Origin: Parasitella parasitica
Lineage: Eukaryota; Mucoromycota; Mucoromycetes; Mucorales; Mucoraceae
Direction of reading: 5' to 3'
Assembly (NCBI GenBank): GCA_025201805.1
Contig: MU619308.1
Coordinates: forward strand, 62,001 to 126,000
DNA length: 64,000 bases
The notes under the pieces were generated by a model, which was not told where the DNA came from, did no database searches, and worked only from the letters and a program-made list of their open reading frames with translations. Of this stretch, positions 11,629 to 22,853 are shown piece by piece (position 1 is the first letter of the stretch; every line of letters starts with the position of its first letter). The position numbers and the translations under genes were made by a program.

Positions 11629-13791
11629 ATGACTTATTCAAATCGAACATCTTTCATGACTGCAGAGCAGGATTCTCCAAGGACATCGCACAAATCATCA
11701 TTTGAGCATTACAACCACTTTTATGTTACACGACATGGTAAATCAGCATTGCATTCTAAGCAGACTCAGGATTGTAAATCCGTGTTTAAAAATTCTTTTG
11801 AAAATGTTCATCTCTCTCCAACTGTGTCCTCTCAATCATCTATTTCAGAAGGCATAGAATCCAGTCATACTGTCATTAATGGCTCCTCGCAAACAGTGTA
11901 CAACCTTCCAGATGATGATAATGCTGCTGAAACAAAAGCGCATGGCACAAATAGTAAAGCCGAGATTGATCCGGATTACACCACGATCAGGGCAGCACCA
12001 TATGAATTAAAAACATACCCTATCGCTTGGGTCCTCTTATTTTTTATTGTAGTTATCCGTGCAGCAGTTGCTATTTTTTCCAACACGTTTAGTCCGATTC
12101 CTTCGGTAACTGCTGAATTCATGGGCATATCACTTTCGAGCATCAACTGGTTGTATAATACCATGGCTATATGCTACATTATAGCAAGCTTCTTTACTAG
12201 TTACTTGTACAAGAAGATAGGTGTCAAATGGTCGGTAAGTTCTGTTTGATTCATGCAAGATGCTGGCAGTAATTGATATAAACAATTTACAGCTGTTTTT
12301 TTCAGGATTAGTTTTGTCGGCTGGCTGCTGGATCAGATGGGTAGCAGTAAAGATCAATCCTCCTTCATTCCCTTTGTTAATGGTAGGGCAGACCGTAGCT
12401 TCATTGAGCTCTCCTATCAGCTTGAACATAATGACAACGGTAGGATTTCCATTTTTGGCTGCATACAGCAAAGCTTACTTGTATATTTGCTTCAGTTTGC
12501 GGCAGTCTGGTTTACGGAGAATAGGCGAGCAACAGCTGGCATGTTTATTGGTATGGATAGCATCATATTATGACCGATATCGGCGTTCTTACATTGCTTA
12601 AATAGTATCTAATTATGGTGCTATCATTGCAATGTTTCTTATGCCTGCTCTCGCTACAGGAAAAGACAAGATCGAATTAACAGTAAATTACACACTTCAT
12701 AAAGAATGCAGCATATTCTAATTTATAAACAGGTAATCGTAGTAGCTAGTATTGCAAGCATAGCTACTATCCCATTCCTTTTTTTCCCGTCGAAACCACC
12801 CACTCCTAGTTCTTATCCGGTTACCGTCGCTAACATCTCAAAGCAAAGATTAACCCTACGTCAAGGGGCTATACTTTTATTGAAAAACCCTCATTTTTTG
12901 ATTTTAACCATCATCCACAGCTTAAATATTGGGTTGTCTATTGCTTGGAACGGCTTGATGAATCAAGCAATCTCGCCTTATGGGTATACTGACAATGAGA
13001 TTGGCAATATTGCTGCAATTGGTGTCGTTGGCGGAACACTGGGATGTCGTAAGTGGAGCTTTTAACGTTGCTACATAAACTATTATGCGCCTAACAATGC
13101 TTTAGTCATGTCAGGGCCAATCATTGATAGAACGAAGCAGCACAAAATACTTTTAAAAATCATGGCCCCACTAATGTTTAGCACGTATGTAGCTTTTGTT
13201 TTTGTTGGTAAGCACTTGCAAATAATTATTGTTCTTATCCATTTACAAACATGAGCCTGATTCAACCCGCTCCTCCCATAGTCAAGAAAGATTCATTTGC
13301 GGCTATCTTGTATACGAACATGCTTAGTCAATTTTTTCTAAGTTTTATGGTACCCGTGTGTGTTGAGTTAGGAGTTGAAGGTATAGACATTGATCGCTTG
13401 TAGAGACACACAGTTATTTAATCTAACTGACGTCAAAATATTAGTATCTTATCCTGTTACTGAATCCTTGTCTACTTCCATACTCTGGCAAATAGCACAG
13501 CTTGTTGGATTCATTCTAGTGCTTATCATGGACTTATTTCGAGATGAAAATGGAGAGCCTAAAGACAACCTTTACAAAGCACTGATATTCCAAGCAGCAA
13601 TAGCCGGCATTTGCTTTGTCTTCTCGATGCTTTTCAGTGGGCCTATGACTAGAACCGAGGCCTTAAAAGTTCAGGAGAAGGTCACTCAACCTGAATTTGC
13701 AACTAACGCCATGTCTCGATGTCATTATGATTCAGCAGACACAACGCAAACCCTCACAGGATATCAAGTTCAAAGCAAACAAGAAGTCTGA
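11629..13791 (+). CDS. MFS transporter, FLVCR (haem/choline) family-like
   Basis: Membrane transporter of the major facilitator superfamily; the closest recognised group is FLVCR/MFSD7. Eight exons: 11629-12234, 12293-12439, 12496-12550, 12606-12682, 12733-13048, 13106-13207, 13282-13380 and 13445-13791; 582 residues. About 125 Ser/Thr-rich cytosolic residues precede the first membrane span (IAWVLLFFIVVIRAAVAIFS). Family-like landmarks are GCWIRWVAV, MVGQTVASLSSPISLN, AAVWFTENRRATAG, the cytosolic-loop motif GPIIDRTKQHK and VSYPVTESLSTSILWQ. Roughly 12 hydrophobic segments are present. The proposed start is the ATG at 11629; an upstream in-frame TTG is not used. Animal FLVCRs move haem or choline and ethanolamine; the fungal substrate is unknown. 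The next gene is convergent, with 152 bp between the stops. Confidence 0.87.
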
Positions 13792-13943
13792 ATATTGATG
13801 GCATATTCTTGTATGTGAAGGATAACCAGATGTAAATCACATATATACATAAAGATACTCTTATTCTTTTGAATCAGGCGAGCAATTTTTATTAAAGAAC
13901 ATTTAAATGATGCTTACATGGATACAAATTCTACAACTCTGGC

Positions 13944-16900
13944 CTATTTTTGTTTTGGGTATATTAAATTGTGATACTTTCTCAAATGTCGCTTGAAGTA
14001 AAATCTACAGTTCAAATGTTTTTGACATTTTGCGCAATAGAATGTGGGACTGAGCGGGTCAACTTTCGCCTCAGGATCGACGTTCATTTGACGAACAGGC
14101 TTTAATATCATTGAATGAAATTTTCTACAATGTAATCGATGCTTTGGCATTGATCTTCTCCGTTCTTTGCATACGCGACAGTAGAAGTTAGGATCATATG
14201 GATCTGGTATTTGGTTATCTTTCATTTTCTCAACTCGAATGACAACAGTAGGGTGGCGCATGATGGTAGGTGATGGAGCGCCTTCCATTGAATGTTTTGT
14301 GCTGAAATGGGTCTTGTTCTTGGAGATGTTTTCATAGACAGGGTATTTAGCATTAGGATCATTAGACTTGGAATATTCAGGAGGTGCAAAATACGATGTT
14401 TGCTTTGAACTTGCATTTGATCGTCTAGGTGAGTGCCGTGTTCCAGTAGGCCTTGATTTCAATAAAATGTCATTAGAACCTGAGGCTTGATCCTGACGTA
14501 CTATTATTCTTTGATGATCCCAGCGTAGATGGGTTCTGAAGGGCGAAATACTCTTGTAAATATTTGGACAGTATGAACAGGGTATTTCATTTGGATTATC
14601 AATCCTCAAAGTTTCTTTGGTTATCTTCTTTGCCCTTGATCGTGTTGTGATTAATGTGTGTGATTCGCGTAAATGACCCTTATATTCGACTAGCTTTTCA
14701 AACTGTTTGTTGCACGGTTGACAAACGTACTTGTTTTCACTTAATCGAAGCAGCATGTGCTCAAATCTCGTGTATTTCAAAGATTCCATTTTCTTGCAAT
14801 GAGCTTGCAAAAAATGGTCATTGTAGTTCTGAAAGCTAGTAAACGATATTTCACACTGATTGCAATAGTTGCTGCAATTTTTATCATTCGGAGATGTATA
14901 GTCCTTTAACTGTAGTTTGTCTACATTTGCGTGAATAAATCCAGAAGAGCTACCTTTTTCGGTCAGTGTATCTGAGGCAATCGTTGCAAATGAGGGAATT
15001 GGTGTGCCTGGTGCATCTGGTGTGTCTGGTGTGTCTGGTGTACCTGGTGTGCCTGGTGTGCCTGGTGTGCCTGGTATGCCTGGCGTGTCTGGTGCGATTG
15101 AGGTGTCTGGGGCAATTGGTGCATCTGAAGCCATCGTTGTATCTGAAGTGGTCGCTGGATGGGTTTGGTTTATATGATCCATGTACAGTTTGTGATCTTT
15201 GAAAGTTCTCTTACAATGTTTACAGTTGTAGATAGGAACAACAGAATCTGGCGGAAGGGTGGTTTGATATGGTCGACTATAATTTTCAGGATTATCAGCA
15301 TATTGGTTCCCATCGGAAGCTCCTCTAACCGCTACTCTGATAGAATGTGTATAAGTCAGATGCGCTCGGAAAGATCTCCTAGATTCATAATTTTGCTCGC
15401 AAGCCCTACAATAGAAGTTGGGGTCGCTCTCATCTGGCTTCAAGTGAAAATACTTGATAGTTGTTACCAGGTGTGTACGCTTTATGTGCTCCACGTAGTT
15501 AACGCTGCTTTTAATGTATATATTACATCCGCAGCAGTAGTAAAGAGAATCGGCTGACTGTTGTTCGTCAATCTCTCTGTTTAAAGTTGGGGTTTTAGCC
15601 ATGTCAGGTTGTTGAGGTGTATCAATGAGATTATGAGTGGTTTTGATGTGCCTTCGGAACATCGACTTGGAGGGATACTTTTGTTCGCACGCTTCACAGT
15701 AGAGCCGAGGATTATTAATATCTGGCTTTATCTGGAAGTGTTTAATTTTCAGCATCGAATGAGCGTTTTTGATGTGCTGCTTGTAATTCCTGTAGTTATT
15801 GATGTATTGGTTGCATCCACAGCAATAGCAACGGGATTTTTTTAAATGCTGATCATCAGCAAACTGTTGTTGTTGTGCTGAATCAAGTTGATGGATATTC
15901 TTTAAATGTTGTCCGAAAGCCCACAGATCTTTACAGTTTTTTTCACAAGCTTTGCAGTAAAAATTAGGGTCTTTGATGTCTGGTTTCAGGTGGAAAGACT
16001 TGATTTTTGACGTCATGTGTCTATGCTTGATGTGCTCCAAGTAGCTAGAGTATCCACTGATGAATCCATCGCAGCCACAGCAATAGTAAAACGAAGTTTC
16101 TGAAGGCTGCTCGCCTGCTTTTTCAAGCCGTGATTTTGTATCAAGTTTGTGAAGAACACTCATATGAGCTCGAAATGCGTTCTTTCCCGAGAATTTTCGC
16201 TCACAAGCTTTGCAGTAAAAATTGGGATCATGGATGTCTGGTTTTACTTCAAAATGTTTGATTGTTGAACTTGGATGACTGATTTTGATATGGCTCCTAA
16301 ATTCAGAATATCCGACAATGTGTCTATTACATCCACAGCAATAAAAAGAAGAGGTGTCGTTAGAGCTTCCAGCCTTCGAAAGTCTTGTCATATGTTTGAT
16401 GTTAATTTTGTGTGTGAGCTTCAGATGCTGTCGATATAATATTCGTGTTTTATATTTTTTTTCACAAGCAATACAGTAAAAGTTGTCATCATAGGGATCG
16501 GGCCTGAGATGAAAGTGCTTAATTCGCAGCCTTGAGTGTCGAGTTTCGATATGCTTCAAGTACATGGCGTAGTTTTTGATACTTCGATTACATGCACAGC
16601 AATAGTAGTCGGTATCATCTTCCGCAGAGTGACCTCTTCCTAAATGTGTGGTTGCAATTAACATCAATTTCCAAATTTTACACAGTCTATGGATATACAT
16701 TACCGTCGAGTGAAACATTATCTTGCTCTAAACTCTCTCGCTTCACCGCATCCTCCAGTTTTAGAAAACTCTCTTCTTGATTGAAGTGTACGTTGCCAAT
16801 TCCCTCATTTTCATGGGCAATGTCACCGTCACTTGAATTGATACTTTTCTCGTCAGCGACAAAATAAATCCCTTTCTTGGTGTCACGGGCGTTTCTGGTC

Positions 16901-17064
16901 TTGACTTCCTTCATACTATCATCTTCGTCCAGATCCTCCCCAGCTCTTATCCTTTTTTTTCTGGGGGTGATGGTATGATCTTCGCATTCTCGCTTCTGTG
17001 TTGCAGCGTATTCAAACAGGGTATCTGGATCACTTGGTTCAGATTTGATGAAAATTTCATCCAT
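13944..17064 (-). CDS. C2H2 zinc-finger protein with 16 fingers in alternating pairs
   Basis: Likely nuclear DNA- or RNA-binding protein of 1018 residues. Two exons: 16704-17064 and 13944-16639, with a 64-nt intron. Exon 1 encodes an acidic, disordered N terminus with a basic KKRIR patch. Exon 2 carries about 16 C2H2 fingers. The first ten form five pairs: a finger of type YYCCGCN...H...H, a spacer with IKHFxLKPDxxDP, then a finger of type NFYCKACE...H...H. Six further fingers follow a Thr/Pro/Asp-rich spacer made of PGT/PDT tripeptides. Linkers are not the usual TGEKP type. The neighbouring minus-strand gene at 17448-19105 shares finger style and the PDPSNPNFYC motif, so the two are probably old tandem duplicates. 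No specific target can be inferred. Confidence 0.88.
15001..15096. repeat. 9-bp minisatellite encoding a TPG/TPD tripeptide run
   Basis: About ten copies of a GGTGTGCCT-like unit on the plus strand. In the minus-strand gene they encode a [15 protein letters not shown]-type linker between finger blocks. Copies differ at one or two bases, which points to ongoing slippage or unequal exchange. Confidence 0.9.
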
Positions 17065-17447
17065 GATACCTTTATGATCTTGAAGTATTGTAGCTTTAGG
17101 ATGATATGCTATACTATCTACTTGTGTTTCAAATCAGAAATTTCTGCATTCATCCTGCTAACATTCCGTACTTACTCGTAAACTTGTCTTCTTGCTTCAT
17201 TGTTGATGGAATATGTGAAAGATCCATTGTGGGTTATGCCAGGCCAGTGTGATGGCTCGGTGCTCCAAACACCCAAGTGCACTAATTGTACCTTCATTCA
17301 TAGAGGGTTTTCGAACAAAACAAAACAAAAAAAAAAAAAAAAAAAAAAGAGAATGCAAAGTAACTTTAAGCCACGTTTCCCAAAAGCAAAACAAGGTCTG
17401 TAAACTGCTTGCCTATTGAATATGAACGTCTGTATCAAGACATTGTT
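17065..17447. other. Intergenic spacer between the two zinc-finger genes, with an A run
   Basis: Contains the promoter side of the 13944-17064 gene and the 3' end of the 17448-19105 gene (both on minus). An A run of about 23 bases ends at 17348 and is preceded by AAAC repeats. No gene seen. Confidence 0.6.
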
Positions 17448-19105
17448 CTAATTGATCTTTATTTCTGAGCTCTTTCTTTTTCGTTTCGTCTGCATTTGAT
17501 GAACCTTGCGGCAATGCAATTGTAATTCGTTTACTGAATTCATGCTTATTTTGCACACAGAACAGTAAAAATTAGGATTACTAGGATCAGGCCAAATATT
17601 ACCAAAATCCTTTGTCGTTTTCATGTCAATAAAATGAACCAAGTGCACATGAATTCTGTAATTCCAACTAGAAAGGAAAACTGAATTGCATTCATGGCAG
17701 TAATTTTCTTCATTGATGTCAATTTCCCTTGTGGAGGAACGTTCTCCTAACGAATTTTCGATACTGGGTATATGTTGCTTATGTATATTTGATGATGGGG
17801 CAACTATCATGCCAGACGCTTCTTCTACGCTTCTTTTTTTGCGTGATTTGTAATAGGAGCCAGGGTCTTCAGGGTCTGGGGATTCTTCATCGGATCGGAA
17901 TCCTTCAGCAAGCATTGTATTATAATGATCCACCAGTAAACATTGAGTATCAAATTGAAGGTGGCAACAAATGCATACATAGCTGAAGTTGAGTAGATCA
18001 GGAAGTGTATCATGGTGTGAAATTAGGTGTTTTCCGTGTTGGTCTTTTAAATGTTGTACATATGGAGCACTGGTCTCATATTGTTTCTGGCACAGAAGAC
18101 AGTAATTGCGTGGAGTTATTATTTTGGGAAGCTTGTTCGGGTTTTTATCGGGTTTGTATGTCTTATGCCTGTAGTCTATATGTCTACGAAACAAATCTCG
18201 TGTCAGGTAAGTAATGTTACAAGTAACGCAATAATTTATGGAGTGCCCTGTTGATGGGTGGTCTAAAAATCGTAGTTTACACACACGATCTTTATAATCC
18301 TTTATCGCCCCGTGATTTCCATTACAAACTTCACAAGGATATGCTCGAGTTTCTAAAATTTCAGTGCAATCGTATCTTGGCAGTATGTAATGGACTAGTT
18401 GTAAGTGTCGTTGGTAGCGTTCCAGAGATTTACATTCTCGCTCGCAAGCTCGGCAATAGGTAGTGATTTGGTCAATTGGTTGGTAGTGGACATGTCTTAT
18501 TTTTTCTGAATCAATTTGTACATTGTGAGTTATTTTCAAATGATGTAAAAATTGTTCGTAATCTGCTGTCGATTCATAACATAAACTACATTGAATTCCT
18601 GGATTTTTGAATTCAGATGCTGTATCTTCGTCTATAATAAACTATAATTAGTTAAATGTCATATAATGTCAAGAGCCTCATTAGCATACCACCAATCGAA
18701 AAGGAATCATACATTTCGACTTCTTGGTTTATCAGATCGTTGTTGTTGTTCTTAATATGAGCCATGCCACCGGTAAGAACAATTGTGTCCTCACTCTTAT
18801 GAGCAATATCTTTGTAATAATTTGAGAAAATTAGATCACTGTCAGTTTATTATTAGAATCCTGCGGAAGCACAATAATACAATATTAAACCCACAAATTG
18901 CCCACTTCCAATGCGCACTCGCGAGCTTCTTTGAATGCATAGTCTATGAGGTCATCTGCATTCTGCTCGTTATTTTTCAAAGCAAAATTTTCACAGGAGT
19001 TTATTTCATCCAGGCTGCTAGCTATGACGGTCATTAAGTTGATTATATTTTGATTGTTACAAATGTAAAGCAGATGTAAAAAGTTTCTTTACCTCTTGGC
19101 TCCAT
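17448..19105 (-). CDS. C2H2 zinc-finger protein, related to the neighbouring gene
   Basis: Predicted nuclear protein of 490 residues. Four exons: 19093-19105 (only 13 nt), 18895-19021, 18690-18838 and 17448-18631. The start was chosen because MEPR joins in frame to ASSLDEINSCENF. Downstream exons encode about eight C2H2 fingers, two of them degenerate. Recognisable ones include CSLCYESTADYEQFLHHLK, TYCRACERECKSLERYQRH, NYCVTCNITYLTRDLFRRH and NFYCSVCKISMNSVNELQL. A KSRKKRS basic patch and an SDEESPDPEDPGS acidic stretch lie between fingers. The protein ends in a basic tail (KRKRKSSEIKIN). It shares the DPSNPNFYC pre-finger motif with the downstream gene. The very short first exon is inferred from frame and splice signals and needs RNA support. 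Confidence 0.8.
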
Positions 19106-19339
19106 TTTCTTTATTCAATAGGCTGGCATGGAAAAAAAACTCCTGTTGATGATTTGTCTGATGGCTGCAACTACTATATTGTTCACAAGTCACTTGCTCC
19201 CTGTGAAGAACCGCGAAGTTCCGCAAAAGACATAATTGATTTGGCCATGAATTAATTATGTCAATATTATATATACATACAATACGAAGCCGGAACTATG
19301 AAAAAGCCTCATCTTGAACCTTGGTACTAGTCTCACATC

Positions 19340-19695
19340 TGGTCAATGGTAGAGATTGGGTTTGATGCTTTAAAGGACATTGATGCTGTAACCACTGAAT
19401 CTGCGGGCCACTCAGGTTGGAAACGAAAAATGCTAATAGACATATCTCGTCGCTGAAAATAATGGATTATATGAAATTTGAGCGCAGACTTGACATGATT
19501 TTTCGACAAAACATAAGCGATCATTCAGAAGCTCTGGAATTTGATGGCAGTGAAGCAAGTATTAAAGACATTGGTAATACTGGCGCAAAATATCCGCATG
19601 AAAGAATGTGTAAGCTTCTGCGTGCGCTCAAGAATATGCCCGAGAGACTCCATAAAGTATTGTTGAAGACTGACCAGCGCAATAAACACAATTGA
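19340..19695 (+). pseudogene. Decayed ORF, possibly from a multicopy fungal family
   Basis: A first frame reads SHIWSMVEIGFDALKDIDAV and a GWKRKMLIDISRR segment, then stops at about 19456. A second frame (ORF 19417-19695) reads MKFERRLDMIFRQNISDHSE, ALEFDGSEAS and CKLLRALKNMPERLHKVLLK. A D...E arrangement such as LDMIF...ALEFD recalls the restriction-endonuclease-like fold seen in some repeated mucoralean hypothetical proteins, but the catalytic lysine is not evident. The frame change between the parts suggests a pseudogene. The family guess is from memory and weak. Confidence 0.3.
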
Positions 19696-19745
19696 GAACC
19701 GTAGGATTTATACTCAGTGTTCTCAATAGCTATATGTTCACATTG

Positions 19746-19845
19746 AATAAACCTACTATATATATTTCTCGTGCCAATTTTTACAAAGCTATCAGAATAA
19801 ACCTACTATATATATTTCTCGTGTCAATTTTTACAAAGCTATCAG
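19746..19845. repeat. 50-bp tandem duplication, one mismatch
   Basis: The 50-base unit at 19746-19795 (beginning AATAAACCTACTATATATAT) is repeated at 19796-19845 with a single C/T difference at 19774 versus 19824. The near identity shows the duplication is recent. No coding role seen. Confidence 0.95.
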
Positions 19846-21151
19846 TATTGCTTCGCACATCTCTCAGTTTAGATCTACAATTCCTGCAATCTACTCCGCC
19901 TCAGCCTGTCCCCAAATTGTTGAAGTCATGAATTGGGTTAACGCTTTGACAAAACCTCTCTGGATTTGGATACCTGTTTATTGAAACTACCTCCTCCCCC
20001 AATGCCAGTGACCTCCAGCTTGACAGAGACAGCCTCCACCTCAACAAGAGCATCTTCCAAGAAGAAATTAAAAAGCCAACAGTAATGATCCTCTTCCCAT
20101 GTGTACCTGTTATATGGGACTAAAGATTTACATGACAATAGATAAGGAAAAAAAAAAAAAAGATATAATAGGTAGACACTATGTCAAAAATAATGTAGAG
20201 TTACTAAAACACTAATGAACTATCTCAGAGAGAACAAAAAGCTATATTATTTAATGCTTTGGTATAAATTATATTTTCAAATGTATCAAATGGGGCGATA
20301 ATATATACAAATATATATTAACGGGCAAGACATGAAATAGGCTTAAGGTGTCTGTAACCCCCTCCAACGTACAACATACCTATACAAAAAGCGTCAATCG
20401 AGAAGTTCAAAAGTGCAAGATGTTTTCAAAAAACCCCAATGGGCACTGGAGAAACAGTACTGACGAGGTTGTCCTGACGTTAATTTCGTGTCAAAAAAGT
20501 CTAGGCCATGAGATTTCATTGATAAGGGGCAGCAATTTGATTACAGACGACAAAAAACAAACTGCTGGACGTAGTATTTTAGAAGCAATGATGTGTATTC
20601 CAAAAATCATGACTACAGCTAAACTTCATTAGCAATTTAAAATCAAATGCACGAATAGACACAAGTACATGACCGACCAAAATGACGTTAAAAAACAAAG
20701 AAATGATTATATACTTGTATTAATTTCATTAAGAAGAACGGCCGCTATCTTATATCTTGTAAAGTGTCGTCTCTCTAAACCGTCAAAGATAAGAAATAAG
20801 ACCACATTCGATTACATGCAATGTATAGCATAATATACATACATGAGTCTCTGTATTTTTGGCACCAAATAAAAATGTATATCAATGCATTATAATAAGT
20901 ACATGTGCTTACATATATTCTACATCATAGTAGAATATATGATCTGCAATTTTATTTTGTTTGTAAATATTTGTACAGTACATTGGAAATAGGGTAAAAA
21001 ATAAAGTTGTTTTTTTCATAGACAGGAGTGAGTGATACGGATATGGACAGAAAGGAGTACGTAAAGAGAGGAAAAGGTATAAAGTTTTTAAAATTTCTAT
21101 GAAATTTACGTGAAGGAAAGGAAACGATGGTGCAATATGAATATAAAGCAT

Positions 21152-22138
21152 TTAACCCATAACGAGCGAAGGTTTGTCCATCAAAAATGGTGGGTTCTTA
21201 TATTGTAGAGGTTTATAAGACCAATCTTGTTCTTGCTGCTGTTGCTTTTGCTGATGCTGTTGCTGATGCTGTTGTAATTGTGAAAACGAAGACTTTTGAG
21301 AAACGATTGGAGTGTCAGGCATTTTAGGGTGTTGTAGATTTAAAGAATAGGACAAGGAAGATCTACTATAATTATTGGTCGTAGCTGCCAATACAGAGGG
21401 AGCATCCGTGGCATCACAGCAAAGATCAGAGTCCACCCAATCTGGAAGATACGCTTCAGCGACTCCATGGTTGGTTCGCCACCAGTAGGTACGACGTACT
21501 GAGAACCGATTTAGCTGATGGGAAGTAGGTTCTATTTTACTTTGATTGCCTGATTCAGAGCGATCACTAAAAGATATTTCGAGCAGTACATCCAAATCAG
21601 TTGGACTATTGTACTCGATGTGCCTTTTTAAGCTGGCATCTCTACGAATGGCTATTTTGGTGAAGCCATTTCGACGCATCTGCTCAATCTGCTTATTTGT
21701 GGATTTGTCTAGCTGAAGCCATTGGTTCTCTTGCCATTCAATCTCATATTTAGGTGCAAAAGGGCGAGTGATACGATGACGCTGATAGTTGCGTCGATCG
21801 GAACGAGTCATCCTGTAACGCAGAAATTGGCCAAGTGGCACAGAGTCTTTGCTGTGAACACTATCATCGCTTTTGTTTGGTTTTGGCAGTTGCATACGGC
21901 CTATTTTCAAGGAATCCGTGGGTGTCGGTGGTGTTGATATGGTGGTAGAAGGAGAAGCAGTAGTGGTAGCAATAGGTGAAGGAAGCGCGGCTTCCGATTT
22001 TCTAGTTGTGATTTTTGGCATCAAGGGAGCAACTGTGGTAGGTATTGCCTTTTCATTGGACACCCGCTCCTCCGGCATTGTAGGCCGCTTGTGCTTATTG
22101 AAGAGTGATGATAGTTTGAACCAGGTGTTGCTATTCAT
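21152..22138 (-). CDS. Protein of unknown function with WWE-like segment and polyQ tract
   Basis: Single-exon ORF of 328 residues. The first 80 residues are Ser/Thr/Pro-rich. The middle (residues about 105-225) looks folded: EIEWQENQWLQLDKSTNKQI, then IEYNSPTDLDVLLEISF and RRTYWWRTNHG. The W...W...IE spacing recalls WWE domains, which bind poly-ADP-ribose or serve ubiquitin ligases elsewhere, but this match is only by eye. A Gln/His-rich run (QQHQQQHQQKQQQQEQ) lies near residue 290. The start at 22138 gives MNSNTWFKLSSLFNK; no better upstream start was seen. Function not assigned. Confidence 0.7.
   Translation of the reverse strand: MNSNTWFKLSSLFNKHKRPTMPEERVSNEKAIPTTVAPLMPKITTRKSEAALPSPIATTTASPSTTISTPPTPTDSLKIGRMQLPKPNKSDDSVHSKDSVPLGQFLRYRMTRSDRRNYQRHRITRPFAPKYEIEWQENQWLQLDKSTNKQIEQMRRNGFTKIAIRRDASLKRHIEYNSPTDLDVLLEISFSDRSESGNQSKIEPTSHQLNRFSVRRTYWWRTNHGVAEAYLPDWVDSDLCCDATDAPSVLAATTNNYSRSSLSYSLNLQHPKMPDTPIVSQKSSFSQLQQHQQQHQQKQQQQEQDWSYKPLQYKNPPFLMDKPSLVMG
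21225..21282. repeat. Trinucleotide-type repeat encoding polyQ/H
   Basis: Imperfect TTG/CTG/ATG triplets on the plus strand correspond to CAA/CAG/CAT codons in the minus-strand gene, giving a Gln-rich stretch with interspersed His. The codon mixture argues for an old, partly stabilised expansion. Confidence 0.85.
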
Positions 22139-22853
22139 TGCAGATTTCGATAATAGAGGGCTATGAAGTGAGAAGATGCAAATTTACAGTAAGACAATCA
22201 TTGTATATATAGTTTTTTTCTATGTTTGTGAGACACAACCTAATCGTTAGTATATAATGCTACCCTAATCTTGATGTTTATTATTTCCCTCTCTTTTTTT
22301 GTCATATCCGAGATTTTCTTTTTTGAAATCAGGAGACAGGAGAGATTACATACACGTTATGTAGGTGAGTTAAAACGGATAACATAACCACGGAACAAAA
22401 ATTGGCTTAGTATTCCGAACAACAGTGCAGTTGAATTGGCCACTACTCAATGCAGCCCTCATGATAAAAGATTGACAACATGTTGGTCATATGGTCAGAA
22501 GTTATATTTAAGGCGGGAAAAAAAAACAAAAAGCTTTTATTTATCGCCAACATGAATGTATCATATACTTATTCGTGTTCAAACAAGCCGGAATCTCATA
22601 GTGTCGCCCTGTTGGCTGTGCAACCATCACACATTCATATTTCACACAATTTTTTTCCAGCCGCTAGGCTTCCGAAGTGGGTGCTCTTTTCAATAAGAAA
22701 ACATGATTTACCATGCAAATGTATACATTTAGTATTATGAAATTAAGATTACACAGCAGATTTAGAGTGAGGATGTGCTCATTTATGTAATGTATAATTA
22801 GAAATAGTCATATATATAAGAAGCGAGAAAATACAAATAAATAAACAAAAGAA
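22139..22853. other. Intergenic, no gene recognised
   Basis: About 0.7 kb holding the promoter side of the 21152-22138 gene and the 3' flank of the giant CH/GAS2 gene. The 86-codon ORF at 22480-22740 has no recognisable feature. AT-rich, with T tracts at about 22211 and 22290. Confidence 0.5.

Larger units (their letters stand above)
19106..21151. other. Gene-poor interval with decayed coding sequence
   Basis: Two kilobases with no convincing intact gene. It holds a broken ORF at about 19340-19695 and a 50-bp tandem duplication at 19746-19845, both listed separately. A 94-codon ORF at 20348-20632 (ends SILEAMMCIPKIMTTAKLH) also lies here; it has some protein character but no recognised domain. 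A-rich tracts lie near 20146-20161. The region could be a graveyard of an element family; I cannot identify it. Confidence 0.45.
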
